From Pseudomonadota bacterium (lineage in GTDB: Bacteria > Pseudomonadota > Gammaproteobacteria > Burkholderiales > Rhodocyclaceae): a stretch of 64,000 nt of DNA. The position numbers and the translations under genes are program-made. The stretch is from assembly GCA_018241695.1 (NCBI GenBank), contig JAFEDH010000004.1, positions 186,001 to 250,000 of the forward strand, written 5' to 3'. Below, in pieces: positions 49,705-60,938 of this stretch; positions within the stretch are counted from its first letter, which is position 1, and every line of letters begins with the position of its first letter. The notes under the pieces were generated by a model. The model was not told the origin of the DNA. It saw nothing but the letters and a program-made list of their open reading frames with translations, and did not search any database.

Positions 49705-49730
49705 GTTAAGCACAGTGCTCTATGCTTAAC
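49705..49730. repeat. Nested inverted repeat upstream of the DUF4143 ATPase gene
   Basis: GTTAAGCA (49705-49712) and TGCTTAAC (49723-49730) are perfect 8-base inverted arms with a 10-base spacer. AGCAC-A-GTGCT (49709-49719) is a second, overlapping palindrome. It lies 12 bases before the ATPase start and just after the hsdS stop (49735), an operator-like position. Confidence 0.6.
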
Positions 49731-49734
49731 TCTA

Positions 49735-52657
<2,923 letters not shown>

Positions 52658-52779
52658 CGTTCTTAACCTTTACGTGATGCTTTCGCGATCGGGGCTGGAT
52701 AGCCCGGCGCGAGTTTTGCGATTTCAACACCGTAGGGCGCCAGCGGATCGCCGAGCCATGAAACAGTGGCAGCGGCCAC

Positions 52780-53712
52780 TCAGAGAAAGCCGCGCAGCAG
52801 TTCGAGGAAAGCCTCCGGCTGGTTGAGGTGGCACCAGTGGCCGGCCGCGGCCAGCGTGGCGACCTGCAGCGACCGGAAGTGGGGGGTGAGGCGGCTTTCC
52901 ATGTCGGCATCGTAGCCCCAGCTTTCGCGCCCCATCACCATCATCACCGGACAGGTGATGTTGCGCCAGACCTGCTGCAGCTGCTCTGGCTGCCATTCGT
53001 CGGGGATCTGCACATTGAGCTGGGGGTCGAATTTCCACACCCAGCGCCCGTCTTCGGTCGGGCGGCTGCCGTGATGCACGATCCGTTCGGCCTGGGCGCG
53101 ATCCAGGCGCTTTTCCTTGTCTTCGAGAAAACGCTCCGCCATCTCCTGCTGCGAGGCATAGGGTCTGGCCCGGCGCCCTTCGAGCCTGCGCATCTGCTCG
53201 ATCCAGGCGCGGGTCCGGGCCGCTGTCGTGGCATGGCGGGGGAGAATCTTCTTGCGTTCTTCGAGCCAGGCCTGCATGCGCTCGCCCGAGCGCTCCGCCA
53301 CCTGCCGCTGCAGGATTTCGATGGGGGGCGGGATGCCTTCGATGGCGACCAGACGGGCTACCGTTTCGGGGAAAATGCCGGCATAGCGAAGGGCGATGTT
53401 GGCGCCCTGGGAATGGGCGACGATGGACACCGGGCCCCGCTTCCAGTGATGCATGAATGCGGCGAGATCGCTGATGTAGGCGGCGAAGGAGTAGTCGCCA
53501 TCGGGTGACCAGGCGCTGTCGCCATGCCCGCGCAGATCGGGCGCGACGACATGGTGGCTTGCGCGCAGGGCCCGGGCCAGTTCGTCCCAGCCCCGGCTGT
53601 GATCGAGGCCGCCGTGGAGCAGGATGAGGGGCGGGCGGGTGTCGCCGCCCCAGTCGGCATAGCGCAGGGCGAGGCCGCGTGAATGGAACTCGCGCGAGAC
53701 GGGCCCGGTCAT
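52780..53712 (-). CDS. Alpha/beta hydrolase
   Basis: A 310-residue alpha/beta-fold hydrolase. The oxyanion region is ILLHGGLDHSRGWDELA, the nucleophile elbow VAHSQGANIALRY (Ser in HSQG), the acid is in the VMMVMGRESWG strand region, and the catalytic His is in AAGHWCHLNQPE. The substrate is unknown. The start overlaps the stop of the upstream small membrane protein (ATGA). Confidence 0.88.
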   Translation of the reverse strand: MTGPVSREFHSRGLALRYADWGGDTRPPLILLHGGLDHSRGWDELARALRASHHVVAPDLRGHGDSAWSPDGDYSFAAYISDLAAFMHHWKRGPVSIVAHSQGANIALRYAGIFPETVARLVAIEGIPPPIEILQRQVAERSGERMQAWLEERKKILPRHATTAARTRAWIEQMRRLEGRRARPYASQQEMAERFLEDKEKRLDRAQAERIVHHGSRPTEDGRWVWKFDPQLNVQIPDEWQPEQLQQVWRNITCPVMMVMGRESWGYDADMESRLTPHFRSLQVATLAAAGHWCHLNQPEAFLELLRGFL

Positions 53713-54020
53713 TGCCGTGTTGGGGGCTCGATGGTGGCCGTGGAGGGGGCCGCCGAGCGGAGTGGTTGCGTCACCTGTGCATCCTTGAGCACCCAGGTCG
53801 GCTCGGGCTGATGGCTTTCATGCTTTTCCGCGTAGGCCGCCAGGGTCCGGCTGTAGGCTTCGAAGCGGCGCTTCTTCTGCCGGTCCCGCTGCATGAACAA
53901 CAGGATCAGGAGCGTGGCCATCCCGGCCAGGGTGAAACCATCCGAGAGAAAGCTGCCGATGAAAAGAAAGAGCCCGTCGATACAGACCAGCGGATCGTTG
54001 GCGCAGGTGTGCATGGGCAT
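53709..54020 (-). CDS. Small membrane protein of unknown function
   Basis: A 103-residue protein with one clear membrane segment (about 15-45, LFLFIGSFLSDGFTLAGMATLLILLFM in part), a basic QRDRQKKRRF stretch after it, and a polar C-terminal part. No family is recognised. Two bases separate its start from the stop of the PAS protein, and it overlaps the hydrolase gene, so the three form one operon. Confidence 0.6.
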   Translation of the reverse strand: MPMHTCANDPLVCIDGLFLFIGSFLSDGFTLAGMATLLILLFMQRDRQKKRRFEAYSRTLAAYAEKHESHQPEPTWVLKDAQVTQPLRSAAPSTATIEPPTRQ

Positions 54021-54021
54021 G

Positions 54022-55005
54022 TCAGCTGGCGATGCGGATGGCCTGCCCGGCGCTGCGCAGGGGTGCTTCGGCCAGCAGCCAGAGGTGCTGGGTGGAGCCT
54101 TCCTCACCGAGCCGGCGGCCGGAAATTTCGGCCCAGAATTCGGTGCCGTCGGCACGCCGCATCCTGCAGGCACCATGGTAGAGGCGGCCGCTTTGCAGTG
54201 CGTTCTGGCTGGCTTGCAACAGGGACTCGAATTCGTCGGGGGTGACGAAATGCGCTTCGATGGGCATGTTTTCGAGATCGTTGATGCGCCGGCCCAGTAG
54301 TTCGCCGAGCCGGCGGTTGGCCTTGGTGATGCGATGTTCGCGCACGATTGCGATGCCCAGGGTGGAGGACTGGAAGATGGCCTGCTGTTCGGCGAGCAGG
54401 GTTTCACTGGTGGCCCCCTGGCGCAGATGCCGCAGCAGCAGCCTGTGCTGGGTCCGATGAGCCAGGATGGCCGCGAGCAGGCAGATCAGGATCGTGACCA
54501 GCGGAAAGGGCTGCGCCGGATGAATGTGCTCGAAATGCCGCAGCAAGAGGGGCATCTGGCTGCAGATCAGGATGATCCAGAACGAGAGATAGCTTGCAGA
54601 GGCGAAGACCGCGGCACAAAAGGCGACCGCAATGCCGATCAGGCCGAGCGACTGGTCGAGTACGGGGGTGAAGGTCACCAGGGCGGCGCTATTGACCGTA
54701 CCCCAGCCCAGCCCCAGCAGCAGGGCACCGAAGGCATGGGCCCATTGCCAGTGGCGCCGGTTGTCGGCCGTGATCGAACCCTGGGTGAAGGCATACCAGA
54801 GCCAGCCGATATAACCGAGCACGGAAAGCATGTAGACCAGCCATTCCTTCAGGTGAGCCATGCCGGAGGTGTCGGTGAGCAGGACACAGACAAGCAGCAG
54901 ACCCATCAGGCAGATCACGATGATCGCGGGCACCGATTCATAGAGCATCTGCAGCCGGCTGGCGGTGATGGCGTCATCAAGTGCGTCGGGTGGAGAGAGC
55001 GTCAT
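54022..55005 (-). CDS. Multi-pass membrane protein with C-terminal PAS domain
   Basis: A 327-residue protein: about six membrane helices (residues about 25-190) in the form seen in 6TM-sensor proteins, then a PAS domain (about 205-320: QAIFQSSTLGIAIVREHRITKANRRLGELLGR, in part). No histidine-kinase, GGDEF or EAL domain follows, so the PAS would signal by contact with another protein. Start uncertain: in-frame ATGs also exist at 55032 and 55047, close to the divergent gluQ gene; no ribosome-binding site decides. Confidence 0.8.
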   Translation of the reverse strand: MTLSPPDALDDAITASRLQMLYESVPAIIVICLMGLLLVCVLLTDTSGMAHLKEWLVYMLSVLGYIGWLWYAFTQGSITADNRRHWQWAHAFGALLLGLGWGTVNSAALVTFTPVLDQSLGLIGIAVAFCAAVFASASYLSFWIILICSQMPLLLRHFEHIHPAQPFPLVTILICLLAAILAHRTQHRLLLRHLRQGATSETLLAEQQAIFQSSTLGIAIVREHRITKANRRLGELLGRRINDLENMPIEAHFVTPDEFESLLQASQNALQSGRLYHGACRMRRADGTEFWAEISGRRLGEEGSTQHLWLLAEAPLRSAGQAIRIAS

Positions 55006-55053
55006 GGGGGTCGCGAGAAAGTGAATCGTCATGGTACCCGCTAACATCCGTTC

Positions 55054-56007
55054 ATGACCAGTACGACTAAAACTTTGCCGCCTCCGGGAGCGGGCTATCG
55101 CGGCCGCTTCGCTCCCAGCCCGACCGGGCCGCTGCACTTCGGTTCCCTGGTTGCCGCGCTGGCGAGTTGCCTGGAGGCGCGGCACCAGGGTGGCGAGTGG
55201 TGGCTGCGCATGGAGGATGTGGACCGCCCGCGCTGCCGGCCGGGTGCGGCGGACGCCATCCTGCGCAGCCTGGAGCGGCTCGGTTTTGCCTGGGATGGCC
55301 CGGTCCTCTATCAGTCCGCCCGCAGCGCGCGGTACCGTGAAGTGCTGGCCGGGTTGCAGGCGGCGGGCCGGGCCTACCCGTGCGCCTGCACCCGCAAGGA
55401 CCTGGCGGGCGCGGCGCGCACGGCGGACGGCGGCATCCGCTATCCGGGAACCTGCCGTGCCGGCCTGCCACCGGGCAAGTCCGCACGGGCCTGGCGCCTG
55501 CGCGTCGATGCGGGGGAGATCTGGTTCGAAGACCGCATCCAGGGTGTGGTGCGCGAGGATGTGGCGCAGGATGCGGGCGATTTCATCCTGCTGCGTGCCG
55601 ATGGCTGTTTCGCCTATCAGCTGGCGGTGGTGGTGGACGATGCGGATCAGGGCATCACCGACATCGTGCGCGGGGCGGACCTGCTCGATTCCACGCCCCG
55701 CCAGCGTTACCTCCAGTCCCTTCTGGGTTGGCCGCGGCCGGGATATGCCCATGTACCGGTGGCGCTCGATGGCGCGGGGGAAAAGCTTTCCAAGCAGACC
55801 CGGGCGGCGCCGGTGGATGAAGAGCGGCCGGTGCCGGCGTTGCTGGCCGCGCTGGACTTTCTCGGCCAGTCACCGCCCCGCGAGCTGGCGGAAGGAACGA
55901 TCGACGATGTGTGGACCTGGGCGCGCACCTACTGGAATCTGGCCCGTGTTCCCCGGTTGCGCGGGCAACCGGCGGGGCATCACTCCCGATATTCACTGCC
56001 CCCGTAA
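55054..56007 (+). CDS. gluQ: Glutamyl-queuosine tRNA(Asp) synthetase
   Basis: A 317-residue paralog of the GluRS catalytic domain that adds Glu to queuosine at position 34 of tRNA-Asp. The signature RGRFAPSPTGPLHFGSLVAAL holds the HIGH-like motif (in part), and KLSKQ is the KMSKS-like motif. The zinc-site cysteines are CACTRKD and TCRAG. There is no anticodon-binding domain, as expected. The last 28 bases overlap the convergent clsB gene. Confidence 0.94.
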   Translation: MTSTTKTLPPPGAGYRGRFAPSPTGPLHFGSLVAALASCLEARHQGGEWWLRMEDVDRPRCRPGAADAILRSLERLGFAWDGPVLYQSARSARYREVLAGLQAAGRAYPCACTRKDLAGAARTADGGIRYPGTCRAGLPPGKSARAWRLRVDAGEIWFEDRIQGVVREDVAQDAGDFILLRADGCFAYQLAVVVDDADQGITDIVRGADLLDSTPRQRYLQSLLGWPRPGYAHVPVALDGAGEKLSKQTRAAPVDEERPVPALLAALDFLGQSPPRELAEGTIDDVWTWARTYWNLARVPRLRGQPAGHHSRYSLPP

Positions 56008-57146
56008 CGGGTCAGGGCGATCATGACCCGCACCAGGCTGTAGGCCATCCTGCTGAACAGCAGCCCCACCCGGCTGCGCCGCGCCAGATCGGATGCGGCG
56101 ACTTCCTTTCCGCCTTCCCGGATGTGGCGCAGCAGGCTGGTGCGCAGGGTGGCGGCGAAGGTGGCATTTTCCATCACCACATTGGCTTCCCGTGCCAGCA
56201 ACAGGCTGAAGGGATCGATGTTGGAAGAGCCGACCGTGGCCCAGTGGGCATCCACCACGGCCACCTTGGCATGGAGAAAACCGCGATGGTATTCGACGAT
56301 CCGCACGCCGGCGGCAATGAATCCCGCATAGAGCGTGCGAGCGGCGTAATGGAGGAGCAGGTATTCCACCCTGCCCTGCAGCAGGATGGTGACGCGCACG
56401 CCACGGCGCGCGGCATTGCGCAGGGCGCGGCGCAGGGTTTTCCCGGGCAGGAAATAGGCGTTGGCGAGAATGATTTCGTCCCGGGCGGTGGCGATCGCCT
56501 TGAGATAGGCCGCCTCGATACGGCGCCGATGACGCAGATTGTCCCGTACCAGCAGTGCCGCGGCCACCGGACCGCAGACGGCGGGCACGGACAGCGGGGC
56601 AGGCGATGTGTCGCGCCGTCCCGGATCGGCCCAGTGCAGCCACAGCCAGAGCCGCCGTGCCGCGCTGCGTATGGCCGGCACCAGCGGGCCTTCCACGGCC
56701 ACGGCGTAGTCATAGCGTGGTGTTTTTTCGCCGGGAACATCCAGATCGTCGACGATGTTGATGCCGCCGACAAAGGCAATCCGTTGGTCCACCACCACCA
56801 GTTTGCGGTGCATGCGCCGCAGGCGATTGCGTTGCGGCTTCCATGTCGCCACTTCGGGACGATAGATGCGCAGCTGCACACCGTCGGCGATCAGGGCCGG
56901 ACCCAGCGTGGCGGGCAGGGTGCGCGCACCGAAACCATCCGCCAGTACACGGACGGTCACGCCGCGCCGGGCCGCCCGGCACAGGGCGCTGGCAATGCGC
57001 CGACCGGTGCCGTCGTCGGCAAAGATGTAGGTTTCGAGGTGGATTTCCTGTTGCGCGCTGTCGATGGCGGCTTCCAGCGCAGGGAAATATTCGGCGCCGC
57101 ATTCGAGCAGGGTGATGCGGTTACCGGCCACCAGCGGGGTCGTCAT
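55980..57146 (-). CDS. clsB: Cardiolipin synthase ClsB-type (phospholipase D family)
   Basis: A 388-residue phospholipase-D-superfamily enzyme with two HKD motifs: HRKLVVVDQ in the first half and HAKVAVVDAH in the second. The size and lack of N-terminal membrane helices match ClsB (YbhO) rather than ClsA. It makes cardiolipin from phosphatidylglycerol and a second phospholipid. It overlaps the YbhP-like gene (ATGA), as in E. coli ybhP-clsB. Confidence 0.88.
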   Translation of the reverse strand: MTTPLVAGNRITLLECGAEYFPALEAAIDSAQQEIHLETYIFADDGTGRRIASALCRAARRGVTVRVLADGFGARTLPATLGPALIADGVQLRIYRPEVATWKPQRNRLRRMHRKLVVVDQRIAFVGGINIVDDLDVPGEKTPRYDYAVAVEGPLVPAIRSAARRLWLWLHWADPGRRDTSPAPLSVPAVCGPVAAALLVRDNLRHRRRIEAAYLKAIATARDEIILANAYFLPGKTLRRALRNAARRGVRVTILLQGRVEYLLLHYAARTLYAGFIAAGVRIVEYHRGFLHAKVAVVDAHWATVGSSNIDPFSLLLAREANVVMENATFAATLRTSLLRHIREGGKEVAASDLARRSRVGLLFSRMAYSLVRVMIALTRYGGSEYRE

Positions 57147-57895
57147 CGCAGTTGCAAGGTGGCCGAGAGTGCGGCGTGGTCGGAAATGCGCGACCAGGGC
57201 ATGCCGTGGTGCACCCGGACGGCGCCGATGCCGAAGCCGCGCACATAGATGCGGTCGAGACGCAGCAGGGGCAGGGCGGCGGGATAGCTGCGTGGTGGTT
57301 TGTGCCCGCCGTCGCCAAACACTTCGGTCAGGCCCAGGCGATCGGCCAGGTGATCGGCCGCCCGGTCGCGCCAGTCGTTGAAGTCGCCGGCAATGATCAG
57401 GGGCGCATCGGCCGGAATGGCATGCATCAGCTGCAACACCAGCGCATCCATTTGCAGCCGGCGTGAATGGCCGAACAGTGAAAGATGCACGCATACGCAA
57501 TGGACTGCCCGACTCGTTCCGGGCAGATTGATCCGGCTGTGCAGCAGGCCGCGCCTTTCAAAGCGCAGATGGGTCACATCCTGATTGCGGCTGTCCACGA
57601 TCGGGTAGCGGGAGAGGATGGCGTTGCCGTGGTGACCCTGGCGATACGCCATGTTGTGGCCGTAGGCCGTGCTGGTCCAGACGCCGTCGGCGAGAAATTC
57701 GTGCTGGGGTTGCGCGGGCCAGTGCGCATGGCGCCGGGCATGGCCCAGATGCAGCCCCTGTACCTCCTGCAGGAACACGATGTCGGAATCCAGCGCGCGC
57801 AACTGCTCGCGCAGCTCATGCACCACCATGCGGCGGTTGAACTGGGAAAATCCTTTGTGGATGTTGTAGGTGGTGATGCGCAGGGATGACGTCAT
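57143..57895 (-). CDS. Endonuclease/exonuclease/phosphatase-family protein (YbhP-like)
   Basis: A 250-residue EEP-fold enzyme. It shows TYNIHKGF, LQEVQG (catalytic Glu), GDFNDWRD, RLDRIYV and SDHAALSATL, the metal and phosphate ligands of the family. In E. coli the YbhP homolog lies beside clsB; a role in membrane-lipid work is inferred but unproved. Its start codon lies inside a perfect 20-bp palindrome (57885-57904). Confidence 0.88.
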   Translation of the reverse strand: MTSSLRITTYNIHKGFSQFNRRMVVHELREQLRALDSDIVFLQEVQGLHLGHARRHAHWPAQPQHEFLADGVWTSTAYGHNMAYRQGHHGNAILSRYPIVDSRNQDVTHLRFERRGLLHSRINLPGTSRAVHCVCVHLSLFGHSRRLQMDALVLQLMHAIPADAPLIIAGDFNDWRDRAADHLADRLGLTEVFGDGGHKPPRSYPAALPLLRLDRIYVRGFGIGAVRVHHGMPWSRISDHAALSATLQLR

Positions 57896-57904
57896 GACGT
57901 CATC
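57885..57904. repeat. Perfect 20-bp palindrome on the start codon of the YbhP-like gene
   Basis: GATGACGTCATGACGTCATC reads the same on both strands and is two abutting TGACGTCA octamers with a GA and a TC end. The minus-strand start codon at 57895 lies in its centre. No known bacterial regulator is recognised from this form. Confidence 0.8.
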
Positions 57905-57914
57905 GGGAGCCCCG

Positions 57915-59012
57915 TCAGGAAGCTGCGAGCATGCGGTCCAGCGCCACCCTGGCCAGAACGGCCTCGTGCTCGGGCACCCGGATCGGGTTGACCACCTTGC
58001 CTTCGGCCAGGTTTTCCAGGGTCCAGGCCAGATGCTGCGGATCGATGCGCTGCATGGTCGAGCACATGCATACGGTGGGTGCCATGAACTGCACCACCTT
58101 GCCCTCGGCCTTCACTTCCTGCGCCAGACGCTCCACCAGATTCAGCTCGGTACCCACCAGCCAGTGCGTGTTGGGCGGCGCGGCCTTGACGGTGTTGAGA
58201 ATGTATTCGGTGCTGCCGACATGGTCGGACTGCCTGCACACCTCGAGCGCGCATTCGGGATGGGAGATGACGATGCCATCCGGATACTGGTTGCGGAACT
58301 TGAGGATGTGGGCCGGCTGGAACATCTGGTGCACCGAGCAGTGGCCCTTCCACAGCAGGACTTTCGCCTTTTTGATCTGTTCCGGGGTAAGCCCGCCCAT
58401 TTCCAGATCGGGATCCCACACCAGCATTTCATCGAGCGGAATGCCCATCTTGAAACCGCTCCAGCGGCCCAGATGCTGGTCGGGGAAGAACAGCACCTTC
58501 TCGCGCCGGGCGAAGGACCATTCGAGAATCCTGGGCGCGTTGGACGAGGTGCACACAATGCCGCCGTGCTCGCCGCAAAAGGCTTTCAGGTCGGCGGCGG
58601 AGTTGATGTAGGTGACGGGGGTGAATGTCTCGTCCGGATTCATCACCTCCGCCAGTTCGCGCCAGCAGCGCTCCACCTTGGCCAGATTGGCCATGTCGGC
58701 CATGGAGCAGCCGGCCGCCAGATCGGGCAGGATGGCAATCTGTTCGGGCTTGGACATGATGTCCGCCACTTCGGCCATGAAATGCACGCCACAGAAGACG
58801 ATGTATTCCGCATCGGTCTGCGATGCCAGGCGCGAGAGCCTGAGGGAATCGCCGGACAGGTCGGCATGACGGAACACATCGGCGCGCTGGTAATGGTGGC
58901 CGAGGATCACGGCTTTCTTGCCCAGCCTGGCGCGGGCGGCCAGGATGCGTTCCTGGGCGGCATTGTCGGCCAGGGCGGTGAAGCGGTCGAAACTGATGGG
59001 AGCGGCTTGCAT
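57915..59012 (-). CDS. nadA: Quinolinate synthase A
   Basis: A 365-residue [4Fe-4S] enzyme that joins iminoaspartate and dihydroxyacetone phosphate to quinolinate in NAD synthesis. Motifs are ILGHHYQRADVFRHADLSGDS, CGVHFMAEVADI and PTVCMCSTM, with cluster cysteines in the first and last repeats. The start at 59012 (MQAAPIS) is the usual one. It lies 19 bases before the YbhP-like start and 29 after the rhodanese gene. No nadB is nearby. Confidence 0.96.
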   Translation of the reverse strand: MQAAPISFDRFTALADNAAQERILAARARLGKKAVILGHHYQRADVFRHADLSGDSLRLSRLASQTDAEYIVFCGVHFMAEVADIMSKPEQIAILPDLAAGCSMADMANLAKVERCWRELAEVMNPDETFTPVTYINSAADLKAFCGEHGGIVCTSSNAPRILEWSFARREKVLFFPDQHLGRWSGFKMGIPLDEMLVWDPDLEMGGLTPEQIKKAKVLLWKGHCSVHQMFQPAHILKFRNQYPDGIVISHPECALEVCRQSDHVGSTEYILNTVKAAPPNTHWLVGTELNLVERLAQEVKAEGKVVQFMAPTVCMCSTMQRIDPQHLAWTLENLAEGKVVNPIRVPEHEAVLARVALDRMLAAS

Positions 59013-59041
59013 GACGGGACTCTCTTCGGGGAACTGCGGAC

Positions 59042-59494
59042 TCAGCTCTGGATCCAGGGCAGGCCGCGGAAACGCCAGCCGCCGGTGGTGTTGCGCTGGC
59101 CGTGGGCATCCTTGTCGCCTTCGAAACCTTCCAGCACGTTGTAGCAGGACGGATAGCCGGCCGCAGCAGCGGCAGTGGCCGCTGCGCTGGAACGGCCACC
59201 GGAGCGGCAGAGAAAGAGCAGCAGGGTTTCGGATGGCACGGTGTGCTGCAGGGTCTGGATGAAGTGCGGGTTCTGCGCTCCGCCCGGATATCCCTGCCAT
59301 TCGATTTCCAATGCATCGGGAATACGGCCTACCCAGTCCCATTCGGCACGGGTGCGCACGTCGACCAGGCGGGCATCGGGCGTCAGCCGCATGACCTCGT
59401 GAGCTTCGCCGGGGGTGAGCGATCCGGCATAGGGCACGCCCAGCGTGCGGCTGCGTTCCTGGGCCAGGGTGAGGATTTCGTTGAGACGTGACAT
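59042..59494 (-). CDS. Rhodanese-domain sulfurtransferase
   Basis: A 150-residue single rhodanese domain with LVDVRTRAEWDWVG near the start, and the active-site loop CRSGGRS with the catalytic Cys. The CRSGGRS loop is longer than in plain thiosulfate sulfurtransferases. The donor/acceptor is unknown. It is 63 bases from the divergent cation-efflux gene. Confidence 0.88.
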   Translation of the reverse strand: MSRLNEILTLAQERSRTLGVPYAGSLTPGEAHEVMRLTPDARLVDVRTRAEWDWVGRIPDALEIEWQGYPGGAQNPHFIQTLQHTVPSETLLLFLCRSGGRSSAAATAAAAAGYPSCYNVLEGFEGDKDAHGQRNTTGGWRFRGLPWIQS

Positions 59495-59557
59495 GGTGCG
59501 GGTTCTCCCAGATCGGGGCGGGCTAGAATCGTGCGCCCAAAGTATAAGTCAGAGCCC

Positions 59558-60733
59558 GTGGCGATCAAACCCGAATCTTCCTTTCCGCCCGATCCGGGCC
59601 TGCTGCGAATGCGGCAGGCCCAGCGCGTTACCTGGGTCAGCGTCGTGGTCAATCTGGTGCTGACGGCGGTTCAGATCGTGGTCGGTGTGGTTGCACATTC
59701 GCAGAGCCTGCTGGCCGACGCCATGCACACGTTGTCCGATATCGTCGGTGACGGTTTCGTGCTCTATGCCAATCGCAAGGGCGCCGAGGCGGCGGATGAC
59801 GCTCACCCCTATGGCCATGGCCGATATGAAACGGTGGCTTCCCTGGTCCTGGGGCTGCTGCTGGCCGCAACCGGGGTGGGCATTCTGGTCGTGGCGGCGG
59901 AACGCCTGCAGCATCTGGGGGATGTGCGGCCGGTCGGTATCGCCGCGCTGTGGGCGGCGCTGGCCACGCTGGCGGGCAAGGAGATCCTGTTCCGCTACAT
60001 GCTGCGGATCGCGGAACGCCTGCGCTCGCCGATGCTGGTCGCCAATGCCTGGCATGCCCGCTCGGATGCGTTGTCTTCCCTGGTGGTGGCGGTCGGTATC
60101 GGCAGCACGCTGTCCGGCTTTGCGGGTGCCGATACGGTGGCGGCCCTGATTGTGGGCGCCATGATCATCAAGGCGGGACTACGGTTTTCCTGGCAGGCGA
60201 TCCGGGAACTGATCGACACCGGCCTGTCGGCCGAGGAAGTGGCCCGATTGCGCGTCACGCTGGTGGAAACGCCCGGCGTGCTCGATCTGCATGAACTGCG
60301 CACCCGCCGCATGGGGCACAAGGTACTGGCCGATGCCCATGTGCAGGTGAATCCGCGCATCAGCGTTTCCGAAGGGCATCTGATTGCCGAATCGGCCAAG
60401 GCCCGCGTATTGCGCGCCCATCCCGATGTGCTCGACGTGCTGGTGCATGTCGACGCGGAGGATGATCTGAATCCGGCACAGGGCTTCCCCGCCTTTCCGG
60501 GACGGGCCGACATGATCCGCCGTCTGGCCGGGCTGCTGGACGAAGATCCCGCCCGCTTCGAGCAGGTGACGCTGCATTATCTGGGGCAGAAAGTGGATGC
60601 CGAGGTGACGTTCGTTCCCGAACTGGCGCGGGGCGATCATGATCTGGAGCGCATGGAGCGGCGCCTGCGCGAACGTTTGCCCGAAGACCCCTGGCTACGG
60701 ACAGTGCAGCTGAAGCAGAGGGCTGCACCATAA
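59558..60733 (+). CDS. Cation diffusion facilitator family transporter
   Basis: A 391-residue inner-membrane metal/proton antiporter. Six helices, with HTLSDIVGDG (helix II, HXXXD), HPYGHGRYETV and HARSDALSS (helix V HXXXD) and a cytoplasmic C-terminal domain; the HD-HD metal-site type suggests zinc, iron, manganese or cobalt. GTG at 59531 is in frame, but TAGAAT at 59524-59529 is a likely -10 box, so GTG at 59558 is used. The stop (60731-60733) lies inside the NtrC site of glnA. Confidence 0.9.
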   Translation: MAIKPESSFPPDPGLLRMRQAQRVTWVSVVVNLVLTAVQIVVGVVAHSQSLLADAMHTLSDIVGDGFVLYANRKGAEAADDAHPYGHGRYETVASLVLGLLLAATGVGILVVAAERLQHLGDVRPVGIAALWAALATLAGKEILFRYMLRIAERLRSPMLVANAWHARSDALSSLVVAVGIGSTLSGFAGADTVAALIVGAMIIKAGLRFSWQAIRELIDTGLSAEEVARLRVTLVETPGVLDLHELRTRRMGHKVLADAHVQVNPRISVSEGHLIAESAKARVLRAHPDVLDVLVHVDAEDDLNPAQGFPAFPGRADMIRRLAGLLDEDPARFEQVTLHYLGQKVDAEVTFVPELARGDHDLERMERRLRERLPEDPWLRTVQLKQRAAP

Positions 60734-60740
60734 TGGTGCA
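60724..60740. promoter_or_regulatory. NtrC-binding site 1 (enhancer) of glnA
   Basis: TGCACCA-TAA-TGGTGCA is a perfect 17-base palindrome identical to the NtrC consensus arms. The cation-efflux stop codon TAA forms its 3-base centre. It lies about 90 bases upstream of the glnA sigma-54 promoter. Confidence 0.88.
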
Positions 60741-60753
60741 TCATTGCTTGAGA

Positions 60754-60770
60754 TGCACCAGTTTGATCAT
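60754..60770. promoter_or_regulatory. NtrC-binding site 2 (imperfect) of glnA
   Basis: TGCACCA-GTT-TGATCAT keeps one full NtrC half-site. It starts 30 bases after site 1, about three helical turns, as needed for oligomeric NtrC binding on one DNA face. Confidence 0.6.
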
Positions 60771-60831
60771 TTTCAGGCGCCCGGAGTGGAACGTATGCCT
60801 TGTGGCACAATGTCTTCCCTTTCCCGGGGCT

Positions 60832-60847
60832 TGGCACACTTGCTGCT
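60832..60847 (+). promoter_or_regulatory. Sigma-54 promoter of glnA
   Basis: TGGCACACTTGCTGCT contains the -24 TGGCAC and the -12 GC, with exactly 10 bases between GG (60833-60834) and GC (60845-60846). Transcription would start near 60857, giving a leader of about 80 bases. Confidence 0.85.
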
Positions 60848-60938
60848 AATGCTTGCTGGCAAGCCCGGCACAAGCTATCCGCACGGATCCGGCACATTCA
60901 CCATCCATCGCCTTTTGGCCTTTTAGGAGAGTATCCCC

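Noticed and set aside
60801..60818. TGTGGCAC at 60801-60808 as a second sigma-54 promoter of glnA
   Set aside because: There is no GC at the required 10-base spacing after GG; the site at 60832-60847 fits exactly.
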